From the NCBI GenBank assembly GCA_030753015.1, contig JASMDC010000013.1:1-64000 (forward strand): DNA of 64,000 nucleotides, written 5' to 3'. This stretch comes from Candidatus Undinarchaeales archaeon. GTDB taxonomy: Archaea > SpSt-1190 > JASMDC01. A model generated the notes under the pieces. The model ran no database searches. It was not told the DNA's origin and saw only the letters and a list, made by a program, of their open reading frames with translations. The first letter of the stretch is position 1. Each line of letters begins with the position of its first letter. The position numbers and the translations under genes are program-made. Below are positions 8,357 through 17,744 of the stretch, piece by piece.

Positions 8357-11300
8357 CTAGGACGGTCGATGATAGCGGATGTCCGTGCAACACCGCGTAG
8401 TGGCGTCGGAGAGCTCACAGGCACCGTCCTTCTCAACGATGCTGGGCATGAATCCCTCGGGGCACTTACAGTAGAGGTCGATGAAGCACCCGCCCTTGCC
8501 ATTGAGGCGCGACTGGCACGCACCACCGGTACACAGCTCCAGGGAGTACACCTGCGTGGCGGGTCCCGAGCAGCCCTCGGGGACCGGTCCCTCGGTGATG
8601 CTACCGTCATCGTCGGGGTGGTCATCTTTGTCCCGAGGATCGGTGCCTGCCTCTTCCTCGTCACCGTCGGAGTAGGTGTCCCCATCGGTGTCCGCCTTTT
8701 TCGGATCGGTACCGTTCTGGAACTCCTCTAGGTTGGTGAAGTCGTCCCCGTCGGGATCATCCGCTGAGTCGTCCACGTTCGGATTTAGGCCGTGGTGCTC
8801 CTCCCAGTCGTTGGGCATGCCATCACCGTCCGTATCCGGGTTCGGATCGGGCGGGAGCGGCGGCGTGCTGAGCGGGTCCAGAGGATCGCTGTTGGCCTGG
8901 ACCTCTTCGCCATCAGAGAAGCCGTCACCGTCGGTGTCCGGTTTCTGTGGATTGGTACCCTTCCTGAACTCGTCGATGTTGGAAAGGCCGTCACCGTCGG
9001 CGTCCTCACCAGCGTCGTTCCGAGTTATATCGAGGCTGTTGAGCTGCTCCCAGTCATCGTCCATCCCGTCATTGTCGTTGTCCGTGTTGGGATCCGGGTC
9101 ACCACCTGCGGGGTGGGAGGTCGGATCGAGCGGATCCGTCCGGGCCTGCACCTCGTCACCATCGCTGTAGTAATCCCCGTCAGTGTCCTTCTTCATCGGG
9201 CTGGTCCCGAGCTCGAACTCCTTGAGATTGGTGAGGCCATCACCGTCGGGGTCCTCGTTAGCATCGTTCCTTGTGGGATCGAGCCCGTTCTCCCGCTCCC
9301 ACGGGTCGTGCATGCCGTCGCCGTCCACGTCATTCGGATAGCTGTTCGGATCGTTGGGATCGGTCCCGGCTGTGATCTCGGCACCGTCGCTGAACCCGTC
9401 ATCGTCGCTATCGTCGTCGTTGGGATCGGTGCCGTACTCGTACTCGTCCTCGTTGAGCAGTCCGTCGCCATCGGGATCGAGCGTCGAGTCGTCCGTCTCC
9501 GGATCGAGGCCATTGTCCTCCTCCCAGTCATCGGGCATACCGTCGTCGTCGCCGTCCTCGCCACCGTCGCCGGGCCGTCCGCGCCGGCCCACGAGCCGGG
9601 CATCGGGGAAGTCCTGGATCGGCAGCACGCCACGGAACCACGGGAATCCGTTGGCGTCCTCCACGCCCACGTGGATGTAATAGGTACCCACGGTCGGGAT
9701 CGTGAAGCTCGAGTCGCTCTCGAAGGTCGTGCTCGACTCGGCGTTGGCATCCACTACAAGGGATGTCTGGGCCTCGCCCATGAGCTTGTTCTCATGGAAG
9801 ATGGAGATGTTGATAAGACCCTCGAAGTTGAGGGGCATCCTGTTCTTCGGCACCACAAGTGCCATCACGTTCTCGCCCACTGCAGCGGAGCCGCTGCGCG
9901 CGGAGTCATGGGATAGCTGGAAGAAGGCATCAGTGAAGTCCATCTGAGGCTGGACCACTGAAAGGCGTGCCTTTGGATAGGTCTGATCGCCAAGCCAGTC
10001 CTGGACAAGCACCTGTCCGGCCTCGGTCCACATGGTGATCGAGACACGGAACTCCTTGTTCAGGTCCTCGGGCGTGAACATTATATAATCGGTGGCCGCC
10101 TCGCCCACGGCACCCACGGCGATTGGATTGGAGCCGAAGTCCATGGTGTAGCGGTCGACCTCAAGGCCCTGACCATCAACGATACGAACCATCACCACTC
10201 CGGCGAACTCCGAGTTGAAGGTGTTCTTTACCTTGACGACAGCGCGCACCTCGGCACCGGGGAACGAGACCTGCTTGCCGCCCACGGTAGCAACCTCGCC
10301 ATCGAACAAGGCGTCCTCGAACCCGGGATCGCCCCTCTCGATGAGGAGCTGCATACCGGACACGAAGGGCGGGCTGAGGTAGGCCTGCTTGCCCATGACC
10401 GCAGCAGCACGGATGCGCAGACTGCCCCTGTTATCTGAACCCAGCATGAGAGTCGTGATGGTCATCTCGGGCGTGTAGTAGAGCTTGGCCTTACCTGGGC
10501 CCAGTGCGTTCTCCCCATCCTGGTTCTGGTAGATATGGGCCTTACAGAACTCCCGCACCCGTTCCTTCACATCGCTCTCAGATGGCGGGTCCTTGCACTG
10601 GAGCTTGCGCTTGCAGGCACCCTCGTGCGTCTCCTTGTAGACCTTGATCTTGATGGTCGAGCCCGTCCTGAGCAGTGCGTCGCACTGGCTCGTCGATGCC
10701 TCGGGCATCTCTGCGGAGAGCACGAAGATCTCGGCCAGCTTGGTGGACGTGCACCGGTCGATCGGGACGTTGGCGGCCCCCTTGTACTTACCACCGGGCG
10801 AGGTGAGCTCGTACTCGATTGATGCCTGGCATGAGCTCGACACGTCCTTCACGGTGATGTTGAGGATGCGCCCGTTGCCGATATTGATCTGGGAGTACTT
10901 GCCCAGCCTGGACTTCGTCAGCGAGAGCTCGCCACCGGAATCGCACGTGGGCTCCTCGGAACAGATCTCTGCGCCCTTGCTCACCGATGAACCGTACTCG
11001 TCGACGAGGTCGAGGTTCACCGAACCGGAGAACGGGGACGTGCCATCGTTCTTGATCTTGACATATCCGCGGATTGGCTCACCCAGGAACGCCCGACGCT
11101 TGCCTTCCTCGCCAGCGACCTCGAACCCGGCGCCCTGGACTATGAGGGATACACCGGATCCGATACCGCACTCAGCGGGATCGATCTCGTAATAGCTTGG
11201 TGTGCACTTGCACAGGAAACCCTCGCCCGAGGATGTGGGCTTGTTGATGAGGTTCTCGCAGTTGTAGCGCTCCACACAGCATTGATAGAGTCTCTTGTAG

Positions 11301-14300
11301 TAGTCGTCGGAGTTGGGGAGCTGGCAGTCGATGGCCTTCCCGGTCCCGTCAGAGACCGCAGTGCCCTCTGGATCAGACTCGGAAGCACAATAGCATTGTC
11401 CGGAGACCGTGACGCCGTCCTTGGTGACGACCGCCTTGCAGAAGCCGTAGAAGAGCTGGCGCTTCTTCTCCGGGATCGAGAACTTGTTGCATGCGTCCGT
11501 ACAGGTCTGTGCGGATGTCTGGCCTCCGCTAGCACCACCCTCATTCTGGTAGTCGAAGCACACCGGGTTGGGGAAGAGCCGGCCCAGATCGTCGAACAGG
11601 GCAGCGAGGTTGCGGTAGGCGTCGATGAGCTTTGGTGCTCCCGCCAGGTCCTGCTTGGATGTCGTCTTGAGGCCGAAGCTGCAGAGCATGGGCACCTCCT
11701 TGGGGAAGGAGGCCGTGACGTTGAAGTTGTTACGGTCCTCGACGGTGAGGAACGGCATGTCCTCGCCCGTGCACCCACGCTCGTCGCACTTCACGCACGC
11801 CTCGAGCTCCCCGCCGGCGACCTTTTGGGTCTCGCAGGTGTAGATGCAGTTGCTCGGATCCAGGGTGATGGCGCTGCCGTCGACCTTCTTGATACCGTAC
11901 CCGGAGATCTCGCCCTGGAAGTACGGCTTCCATGCCTTTCCGTCCCAGATGTCAGACGGATAGAATGGATAACATCCGGCGTCCTCGTCCCTGATCTCAC
12001 CGTTGCCCTTCTTGTCGTAGAAGGAAGGTGTGTCCTCGTTACCGTCATTGTCGTGCATATCGTCGCAGGTGACACCGGCCTTCAGGCCTGCGTAGAAGCA
12101 GCCCTTGTTGTCCTTGTCCTCACAGAAGCACTTCTCCCCGCCACGACCGTCGCGCCACGGTGTGATGCGGTAGGGCAGCTTGTTCTTGAGGTTGAGCCGG
12201 TAGCGGAAGGCAGCGTCCCAGAGGGCGCTGATGTTCTGCGGGTAGGTCTTGTCCTTGGCCACATCGTTGAGCGTGTAGAATGTGTCGAAGGTCCCCTCAT
12301 CGGTGGTCACCTTTGTCGATTCGGTACGGTAGGTGTCCTGGACGATCTTGAAGTATCGCTTGTCGAGGTCACCGATGATGGCCATGACCAACTGCTTGGT
12401 CATGATCTCGAAGTCCTGGGAGGTCACATCAGCGAAGGTGTTCTCCTGCATGGTCTCCTCGACCTGCTGCTGGAGGTCCTTGAGCTCAAGACAGTACTGA
12501 GCCTTGCGGGCCCACGCGGCCGAGGGATTGTCCATGGGCTGGCAGTCGCAAGAGTACTCCTCGGGTCGGCTGGACTTGTCCAGGCACTCGAGCCCTTCTA
12601 CATAATGGCCCATCTTGACCTGGAATTCGATCTGGTGCCGGATATAACCGTCAAGGTAGTCGATCATCTTGGTGAGCTTGACGCCCACGTCGCAGGGATC
12701 GTCTGTGGCAGGGTTCTGGTCGCCGATGGTGAACTGTGGCACGCCCTCGTCGGTGACCGAGTCGGCGTTCACGGTGAACATTCGCATGCCGAGCGCCGTG
12801 CAGGCGTTCTTGGCCTTGAGCACATCCCGGATGCACTTCTCCACCGCAGGGGTGTGGGGTATCACGGACCGGGAATTGAAGAGGTTATCCAGTGTGCTGT
12901 CGGGAAGTGTGCGCCACTCCTGGTCGATCGCGACACCGGACGAGCTGGACGCCATCTCCGTGGAGGTAGCGAAACACGCGCTCCCCTGCGTGTAGAGCGG
13001 ACATCGCTTGAAGGACGAGTCGGAGAGCCAGGCCTCGCCGATGGGAGTAGGCCTGTAGAGCTCGCACACGGGCAGGGTGCACAGCTGAACGGCCATCCGG
13101 TAGTCCACCTCGTCGGCGAGCTTGCCACGGATACCGTCCCTGTTGACGCCCTTGTTGATGATATCGCCGATAGCGAAGAACCGCTTCTTGTCCTTCACCT
13201 GCTCGGCAGCAGGATGATTGTCCAGGAGGGCCTCGTGCAGTGTCTTGCGGCCTATCTCCATCCGGTAGGTGGACGTTGTGATCTGACAGCCGCCGTAGGT
13301 CGTGATAACGCTATCGAGCAGACTGTTGCAGCTCTGGCACTGCTTGTTCAGTGCCCCCTTGAGATTGGCGATCGTCGTCTTGATCGTCTTGAGGAAGGTC
13401 ACACGGTCATCCATGTAGGACTTGATGTACTCGAGGTGTGCCCGCTTATTGGCGTGGACGAAGGGATCACAGGTCCCGTCCTCCTTGATGAGACGCCGCT
13501 TCTTCCCACCGCCGACGTCGACACAGTCGTCACCCTCCGTACATGGAGCGGGGCCGACGATGGCCTTGCGGTAGGCCGCGGCGAACGAGGAGTCCATGAC
13601 GATCTGGGCTGAGATCGCGTCCTCGGTACACAGCTTGGAGCGCGGGTCGCCGGACGCGAAGTTGCACTCCTTCTCGATGATGACCTCGCTCTTCTGCCCG
13701 TCGGTGCACACGCCGGCCGTGTTGTCCGTGGGCGTGTTCATTATCTCGTCAGCGAGCTTGGACAGGTCGGGCGTGTTCCCGAACCGGTACAGCTCAGCGC
13801 TGTACTTGAAGAAGGACTGGGTCCAGTCGACGCCCACCGAAGGATCGATCATCGAGCTGGTAATGACGATACCGCGGTGGATGACGTTCTTGTTCTTCAT
13901 GTACTTCAGGCCACCGGAGACCATCTTCTTTCCAAGACGCTTGGCCGCGTGTTCAGCAGCCTCCTTGATGGCGCTCTCGCTGGCCTCCTTTGCCGCTGCT
14001 TTCGCCACCGCCTTCCAGGCGCGTTGGCCTGCCGCCTTCGCAGCTTTCTTCGCGGCGGCCTCGGCGGCCTCCTGCGCGGCCTCCTTTACAAGCTGTTTTG
14101 CCACCCGTTTCGAGCCTGCTTCGACAAGCTCCTTGGACAACAGCTCGGCAGCTTCCTTTGCGGCCTTCTTCGCAGCCACATTGGCCGCATGCTTCACGGC
14201 CCACTTGGGCGCCACCTTGTTGATAAGACCTCCCGCCACCTTCGTCGCTCCCTTCTTCACGGCACCGCCAACGGCATTGGTAGCGGCCTTGTGGATCTTT

Positions 14301-16714
14301 GAGAGCGGCCCGCCATAGCCAATAGAGATGACGAATCCGGTCGCGTGACCAAGGAACTTACCGAGAGCGGCCTCCTCTGAGAATCCGCCTGTGTAGATAT
14401 GACAGCACTTCCCGCCGTTCTCCCGGCACTTTCCGAGCAGACCGTTGGAGGGCGGGTTGTAGATGATGCTCATGAGGAGTTCGGGCTGGAATGACCAGAC
14501 ATACTTGGAGTCCGCCATTGTCGCCTCGGCGGCCTGGCCCACGAGGAAGTCCGCAGGATCCTGTGGCCGGTTGACGTTGGGATCTATAACGGGCAGGAAT
14601 CCCTCGACCCCGTCTATCTCCGCGGTCTCGATGAACGTGATCACGGGCTTCGCTTCTAGCTCGGCCCGGTACGGGCTCTTGATATCTTTGTTGATCCCCG
14701 TGAAGCTACCGAGAAGGTTCTCTAGGGTTAGCGCCCGGATTATCTCAACGTCCTTACCATCACGGTTAACCTTCGTGGTCTCGAACTCCGCCTTTCGGCC
14801 CGATTTGAGGATGGGAGATCCCATATAGGTGACGACGTGTGGCTCGTCGACCTCTCGGGTGCAGTCCAGTACCACTCCGAAAGCATAGCTTTCGACTTCT
14901 TGCTGGGAGAGCTGGGCAGGCCAGAGGCGGCGTGATTTGAACGCGCTCTCGTCGTAGCTGTCCAACAGGGTACCTGTGAAGAAACCCACTACTCCGCTCA
15001 AGAATCCCCCGCCTTCGGAAGCGCCGAGGGCCTTCTTCCCATCGAACGCGCACTCGTTCTCCTTTAGCCCGGAGATCTCGCAGTACTGTTCCTTTATTCC
15101 GTACACTGCCTGTTCCTTCTCGTCCGCTGCATCTCCAGGATCAGCTTCGTTGATGGGACATGTCGCGAACACCTTGGAGTTGAGCGTGATGAGCCAGGGG
15201 AGCTTGAGCTCTCCGTCAGATATCCGTGGTTTCTTGATCGCGTCATAGGTCTTGGTATCAACGGCTGTGTTCCGCAAAAGGTTGCGGGGGCATGCCTTGA
15301 TCTTTTCAACGTCCACTTCCCATTGAGTGCACTCGTACCGGTATTTGTCCTCCTTGCACTTGAAGAAGCGAGGTCCGAGGATGAGGGGTACTCCCAAGGT
15401 CACCATCTCGGCCTGGTTCTCCCGTCCCCACTCGGAGATGGCCGTACCGGTTATGAGCTCGGAGACGTCCTTATCATCAGCGTTTTTCGTCATCCACTCG
15501 GACGGTCCCTTGGCGAAGGGATTACGCCCCTTGGTCATTTTACAGTGATGCATGCACACCGTGCCGAAGAACACGCGGGAAGCTATGTCTGCCTCCTCCT
15601 TCCCACCCGAGAGCAGGTCCGCGGTCATGCGAGCGATGTCCGTGACACCGTAGGTCAACTCCGAAGCGAGCCCCTGGGTGAATCCGGCCGCGTTCTGTGA
15701 TATCTTATCCCTGGTGACGGGTTTGAGCGTGATCTTCTCGTAGCAGTCTATTGCCAGATCGAAGCACTCGTCGCACCGCTCCTCGTTCTTGAGCACGTCC
15801 ACGGTTATGTCGACGCACCGGGACATCGGCCAGCTGGCGAAGAGCATAACATGGGTCAAGTAGGTGTCGTAGACTGCATTGTACAACTCCCAAGCCTGGT
15901 TGAAGTAACAGTCCTTCTGCATGTCACCGGTCTGGCTATCACAGGGCCCGAGCGTGCCCTTCAGGCTCTCCTTGTTGATATCGGCCCATTCATATGCAAA
16001 GAGGGTGGCGAGCGTTGAGATCACATTGCGGAACTCATTGGCCTCCATGACAGCGGCGCGCTCCTTGAAGCCTTCTTTCTCTCCACCGAAGAAGTCGAAG
16101 CTCAGGGCATCGGCAACATGGTCGGCGGCCCCGGGCCCCTCAGGTGCCTCGAGGCGTTCCTCGCATACGGAGTACTCCTCGCCATCTTTCTTTTCTGTCT
16201 TCCACTTCTTGCAGGGGAACCGGTTCTCGACGACCATCTCCCAGAAGGTTATCTCGTCCGGACCACCGTCCGTCCCGTCCTGCATGAGGCAGATAGGGAC
16301 AAAGATGTTCGAGGGCTTACTATCGTCTTCCAGGTTCTCCAGATCGATGTTGAGCCAACCACATCCGGGATCCCCGTCGGCCGCATCTACGAGACTGCAT
16401 ATCTTGAGGGAATAGAGCCGTTCGATGTTGTCGAGAGAGATGTCGAAATGACTTACGCCCTGGGGGTTCAGACCGAAGAATATATCCTTCTTGAACAAAG
16501 GATCGAAATCACCCTCGGAGTCAAGGAATACGTACTTGAGGTCTGGATTGGAGAACACCGCGGTCTGGAGCGCTTCCACCTCGATAGTACCCGCTCCAAG
16601 CTGCTGCATGAGCGGCCGCATCACCTCGAGACAGCCCTTCCCAGATGACGTCGTATCCTCCGCCAAGACCAGGGAAAGGGACAGGATGATTGCTAGGATG
16701 GTCACTATCTCCAT
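8357..16714 (-). CDS. Giant secreted Cys-rich protein; first gene of cassette copy A
   Basis: 2785 aa from ATG 16714 (a TTG at 16735 is also in frame; the ATG is preferred because a TATA box lies 26 nt upstream and the signal peptide MEIVTILAIILSLSLVLAED then starts cleanly). Order of parts: Cys-rich N-terminal domain with CDECFDLAIDCYE near residue 315; a glycine-rich hydrophobic patch then an Ala/Lys/Glu-rich helix (about 816-930); GVDWTQSFFKYSAELYRFG; Cys-rich middle with CQSCNSLLDS and CTDACNKF; beta-rich domains (about 1870-2370); four Ca-binding thrombospondin-3-like repeats (about 2382-2702); a C-terminal Cys module CTGGACQS...CKCPEGF. It is paralogous to 23976-32087 along most of its length. 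Likely extracellular; function unknown. Confidence 0.9.
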   Translation of the reverse strand: MEIVTILAIILSLSLVLAEDTTSSGKGCLEVMRPLMQQLGAGTIEVEALQTAVFSNPDLKYVFLDSEGDFDPLFKKDIFFGLNPQGVSHFDISLDNIERLYSLKICSLVDAADGDPGCGWLNIDLENLEDDSKPSNIFVPICLMQDGTDGGPDEITFWEMVVENRFPCKKWKTEKKDGEEYSVCEERLEAPEGPGAADHVADALSFDFFGGEKEGFKERAAVMEANEFRNVISTLATLFAYEWADINKESLKGTLGPCDSQTGDMQKDCYFNQAWELYNAVYDTYLTHVMLFASWPMSRCVDITVDVLKNEERCDECFDLAIDCYEKITLKPVTRDKISQNAAGFTQGLASELTYGVTDIARMTADLLSGGKEEADIASRVFFGTVCMHHCKMTKGRNPFAKGPSEWMTKNADDKDVSELITGTAISEWGRENQAEMVTLGVPLILGPRFFKCKEDKYRYECTQWEVDVEKIKACPRNLLRNTAVDTKTYDAIKKPRISDGELKLPWLITLNSKVFATCPINEADPGDAADEKEQAVYGIKEQYCEISGLKENECAFDGKKALGASEGGGFLSGVVGFFTGTLLDSYDESAFKSRRLWPAQLSQQEVESYAFGVVLDCTREVDEPHVVTYMGSPILKSGRKAEFETTKVNRDGKDVEIIRALTLENLLGSFTGINKDIKSPYRAELEAKPVITFIETAEIDGVEGFLPVIDPNVNRPQDPADFLVGQAAEATMADSKYVWSFQPELLMSIIYNPPSNGLLGKCRENGGKCCHIYTGGFSEEAALGKFLGHATGFVISIGYGGPLSKIHKAATNAVGGAVKKGATKVAGGLINKVAPKWAVKHAANVAAKKAAKEAAELLSKELVEAGSKRVAKQLVKEAAQEAAEAAAKKAAKAAGQRAWKAVAKAAAKEASESAIKEAAEHAAKRLGKKMVSGGLKYMKNKNVIHRGIVITSSMIDPSVGVDWTQSFFKYSAELYRFGNTPDLSKLADEIMNTPTDNTAGVCTDGQKSEVIIEKECNFASGDPRSKLCTEDAISAQIVMDSSFAAAYRKAIVGPAPCTEGDDCVDVGGGKKRRLIKEDGTCDPFVHANKRAHLEYIKSYMDDRVTFLKTIKTTIANLKGALNKQCQSCNSLLDSVITTYGGCQITTSTYRMEIGRKTLHEALLDNHPAAEQVKDKKRFFAIGDIINKGVNRDGIRGKLADEVDYRMAVQLCTLPVCELYRPTPIGEAWLSDSSFKRCPLYTQGSACFATSTEMASSSSGVAIDQEWRTLPDSTLDNLFNSRSVIPHTPAVEKCIRDVLKAKNACTALGMRMFTVNADSVTDEGVPQFTIGDQNPATDDPCDVGVKLTKMIDYLDGYIRHQIEFQVKMGHYVEGLECLDKSSRPEEYSCDCQPMDNPSAAWARKAQYCLELKDLQQQVEETMQENTFADVTSQDFEIMTKQLVMAIIGDLDKRYFKIVQDTYRTESTKVTTDEGTFDTFYTLNDVAKDKTYPQNISALWDAAFRYRLNLKNKLPYRITPWRDGRGGEKCFCEDKDNKGCFYAGLKAGVTCDDMHDNDGNEDTPSFYDKKGNGEIRDEDAGCYPFYPSDIWDGKAWKPYFQGEISGYGIKKVDGSAITLDPSNCIYTCETQKVAGGELEACVKCDERGCTGEDMPFLTVEDRNNFNVTASFPKEVPMLCSFGLKTTSKQDLAGAPKLIDAYRNLAALFDDLGRLFPNPVCFDYQNEGGASGGQTSAQTCTDACNKFSIPEKKRQLFYGFCKAVVTKDGVTVSGQCYCASESDPEGTAVSDGTGKAIDCQLPNSDDYYKRLYQCCVERYNCENLINKPTSSGEGFLCKCTPSYYEIDPAECGIGSGVSLIVQGAGFEVAGEEGKRRAFLGEPIRGYVKIKNDGTSPFSGSVNLDLVDEYGSSVSKGAEICSEEPTCDSGGELSLTKSRLGKYSQINIGNGRILNITVKDVSSSCQASIEYELTSPGGKYKGAANVPIDRCTSTKLAEIFVLSAEMPEASTSQCDALLRTGSTIKIKVYKETHEGACKRKLQCKDPPSESDVKERVREFCKAHIYQNQDGENALGPGKAKLYYTPEMTITTLMLGSDNRGSLRIRAAAVMGKQAYLSPPFVSGMQLLIERGDPGFEDALFDGEVATVGGKQVSFPGAEVRAVVKVKNTFNSEFAGVVMVRIVDGQGLEVDRYTMDFGSNPIAVGAVGEAATDYIMFTPEDLNKEFRVSITMWTEAGQVLVQDWLGDQTYPKARLSVVQPQMDFTDAFFQLSHDSARSGSAAVGENVMALVVPKNRMPLNFEGLINISIFHENKLMGEAQTSLVVDANAESSTTFESDSSFTIPTVGTYYIHVGVEDANGFPWFRGVLPIQDFPDARLVGRRGRPGDGGEDGDDDGMPDDWEEDNGLDPETDDSTLDPDGDGLLNEDEYEYGTDPNDDDSDDDGFSDGAEITAGTDPNDPNSYPNDVDGDGMHDPWERENGLDPTRNDANEDPDGDGLTNLKEFELGTSPMKKDTDGDYYSDGDEVQARTDPLDPTSHPAGGDPDPNTDNDNDGMDDDWEQLNSLDITRNDAGEDADGDGLSNIDEFRKGTNPQKPDTDGDGFSDGEEVQANSDPLDPLSTPPLPPDPNPDTDGDGMPNDWEEHHGLNPNVDDSADDPDGDDFTNLEEFQNGTDPKKADTDGDTYSDGDEEEAGTDPRDKDDHPDDDGSITEGPVPEGCSGPATQVYSLELCTGGACQSRLNGKGGCFIDLYCKCPEGFMPSIVEKDGACELSDATTRCCTDIRYHRPS
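8608..9570 (-). repeat. Four Asp-rich thrombospondin-3/calcium-binding repeats in giant protein A
   Basis: Four units of roughly 75-80 residues repeat the pattern DGDGMPDDWE, GLDP, DPDGDGLTN, EEFxxGTDP, DTDGDGxSDG, AGTDPxDP. Such DxDxDG loops bind calcium and stiffen secreted proteins. The homologous giant B has only a short acidic linker at this point, so the block is an insertion in A or a loss in B. Confidence 0.85.
13925..14265 (-). repeat. Alanine/lysine-rich low-complexity helix segment in giant protein A
   Basis: About 115 codons encode near-uniform Ala, Lys, Glu (for example KKAAKEAAELLSKELVEAGS). It predicts a long, mostly amphipathic helix or coiled coil, directly after a Gly/Ile-rich hydrophobic stretch (about 14265-14345). 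Giant B has a less extreme version (RRAAKELAEEAGGEAGEF). Confidence 0.7.
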
Positions 16715-16735
16715 CCGCCCGTCCTTTTTAAACAA

Positions 16736-17018
16736 GACTTTTTACCCCCTTACAGTTACGACAGATAGTTCTATCTAGTTGATATTATGGATTGTGGAGT
16801 TTAAATAGTTTTGCCAAAGCACGCTGCGTGCTTCTCTCCGTCCATTTAGAGAAAATACAAGGTTTATTTGGATCCTTTCGCCTGAAACGCTCTTTTTACG
16901 CGAATTCTCGAAAGCTGAGGGCGTTTTTCATTTCGCTACGTGGCGCAGTTCGCTCCCGTCGACGTTCAGGGACGGCGGGTGCCGTTGTATATATAGTTTT
17001 CGGGAGGACGGAGAGGCC
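16736..17018. other. Divergent intergenic region with perfect inverted repeat
   Basis: 283 AT-rich bases separate giant A from endonuclease III. It contains the giant-A promoter, a TATA-like ttaaatag near 16801, an inverted repeat AAGCACGC-t-GCGTGCTT (16817-16833), and the TATA box tatatatag near 16987-16996 that serves the nuclease gene at 17019. A small structured RNA starting near 16825 or a regulator site are both possible; nothing decides between them. Confidence 0.4.
16738..16746 (-). promoter_or_regulatory. TATA box of giant gene A
   Basis: Minus-strand gtaaaaagt lies about 26 nt before ATG 16714. A second AT-rich box (16725-16733) lies too close to serve that ATG. Confidence 0.4.
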
Positions 17019-17717
17019 ATGGAGCCGGCTGTCGAACGTGCTCCCCGCATCCTTTCCCGCCTCTACAGCGCCTACCCGAACGCCACGTGCGCTCTCACTC
17101 ACCAGGACCCATGGCAGCTGCTGGTCGCCACCATACTCTCGGCCCAGTGCACCGACAAACGCGTGAACATGGTAACGCCCGAGCTGTTCGCACGGTACCC
17201 CACACCCGATGCCGTTGCAGCCGCGGAACAGGAAGAGCTAGAGAGTATTATCCATTCGACCGGGTTCTACCACGCCAAGGCACGTCACCTGCGGGCATCG
17301 GCGAGCATCATCGCCGAGGAACATGGCGGTCGTGTTCCCGACAACATGGAGGAGCTACTCAAACTTCCTGGTGTCGCACGGAAGACGGCCAATGTCGTGC
17401 TCGGCACGGGTTACGGCATCGCCGTGGGTGTGGTCGTGGACACGCACGTTTTCCGCATCTCTCGCCGCCTGGGACTCTCTGCTGGCCGCTCACCCTCGAT
17501 TGTCGAGCGTGATCTCATAAGGGTCGTGCCTCGGGACGAGTGGATCATGTATTCACACCTTCTCATCCACCACGGCAGGGCCGTATGTATGGCGCGCAAG
17601 CCTACCTGTAAGGGATGCACGCTTACCGACCTGTGCCCGTCCGCTTTCTTTTCCGAGAGTCGTACCAAGGACCTCCATGTATCACTCAAGGCAGCCCCGT
17701 CCAAAGGAAAGGATTAA
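17019..17717 (+). CDS. nth: Endonuclease III, base-excision DNA glycosylase/AP lyase
   Basis: 232 aa. Helix-hairpin-helix LPGVARKTANVVLGTGYG carries the catalytic Lys, and VVDTHVFRISRRLGL carries the catalytic Asp. The C-terminal Cys pattern C-x6-C-x2-C-x5-C (CMARKPTCKGCTLTDLC) ligates the [4Fe-4S] cluster. The enzyme removes oxidised pyrimidines from DNA and nicks the abasic site. ATG 17019 follows a TATA box and a GGAGGAC-like stretch. The gene lies between the two surface cassettes on the opposite strand. Its TAA is followed in the same frame, with no other stop, by the transglutaminase-like gene. Confidence 0.95.
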   Translation: MEPAVERAPRILSRLYSAYPNATCALTHQDPWQLLVATILSAQCTDKRVNMVTPELFARYPTPDAVAAAEQEELESIIHSTGFYHAKARHLRASASIIAEEHGGRVPDNMEELLKLPGVARKTANVVLGTGYGIAVGVVVDTHVFRISRRLGLSAGRSPSIVERDLIRVVPRDEWIMYSHLLIHHGRAVCMARKPTCKGCTLTDLCPSAFFSESRTKDLHVSLKAAPSKGKD

Positions 17718-17744
17718 GAACTCTCGGCCTCGGCGAACACCGTC

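Noticed and set aside
8109..8393. 95-residue N-terminal extension of the pilin-like gene A
   Set aside because: The frame is open but a TATA box 26 nt before ATG 8108 and the pilin signal right after that ATG show where the gene begins.
11282..13612. 776-aa open frame on the plus strand
   Set aside because: Antisense to giant gene A; the giant has a signal peptide, conserved Cys and a paralog, while this frame is a by-product of GC-rich codon use.
16792..17166. 124-aa plus-strand frame across the AT-rich gap into nth
   Set aside because: It overlaps the nth gene out of frame, lacks promoter spacing and shows no family pattern.
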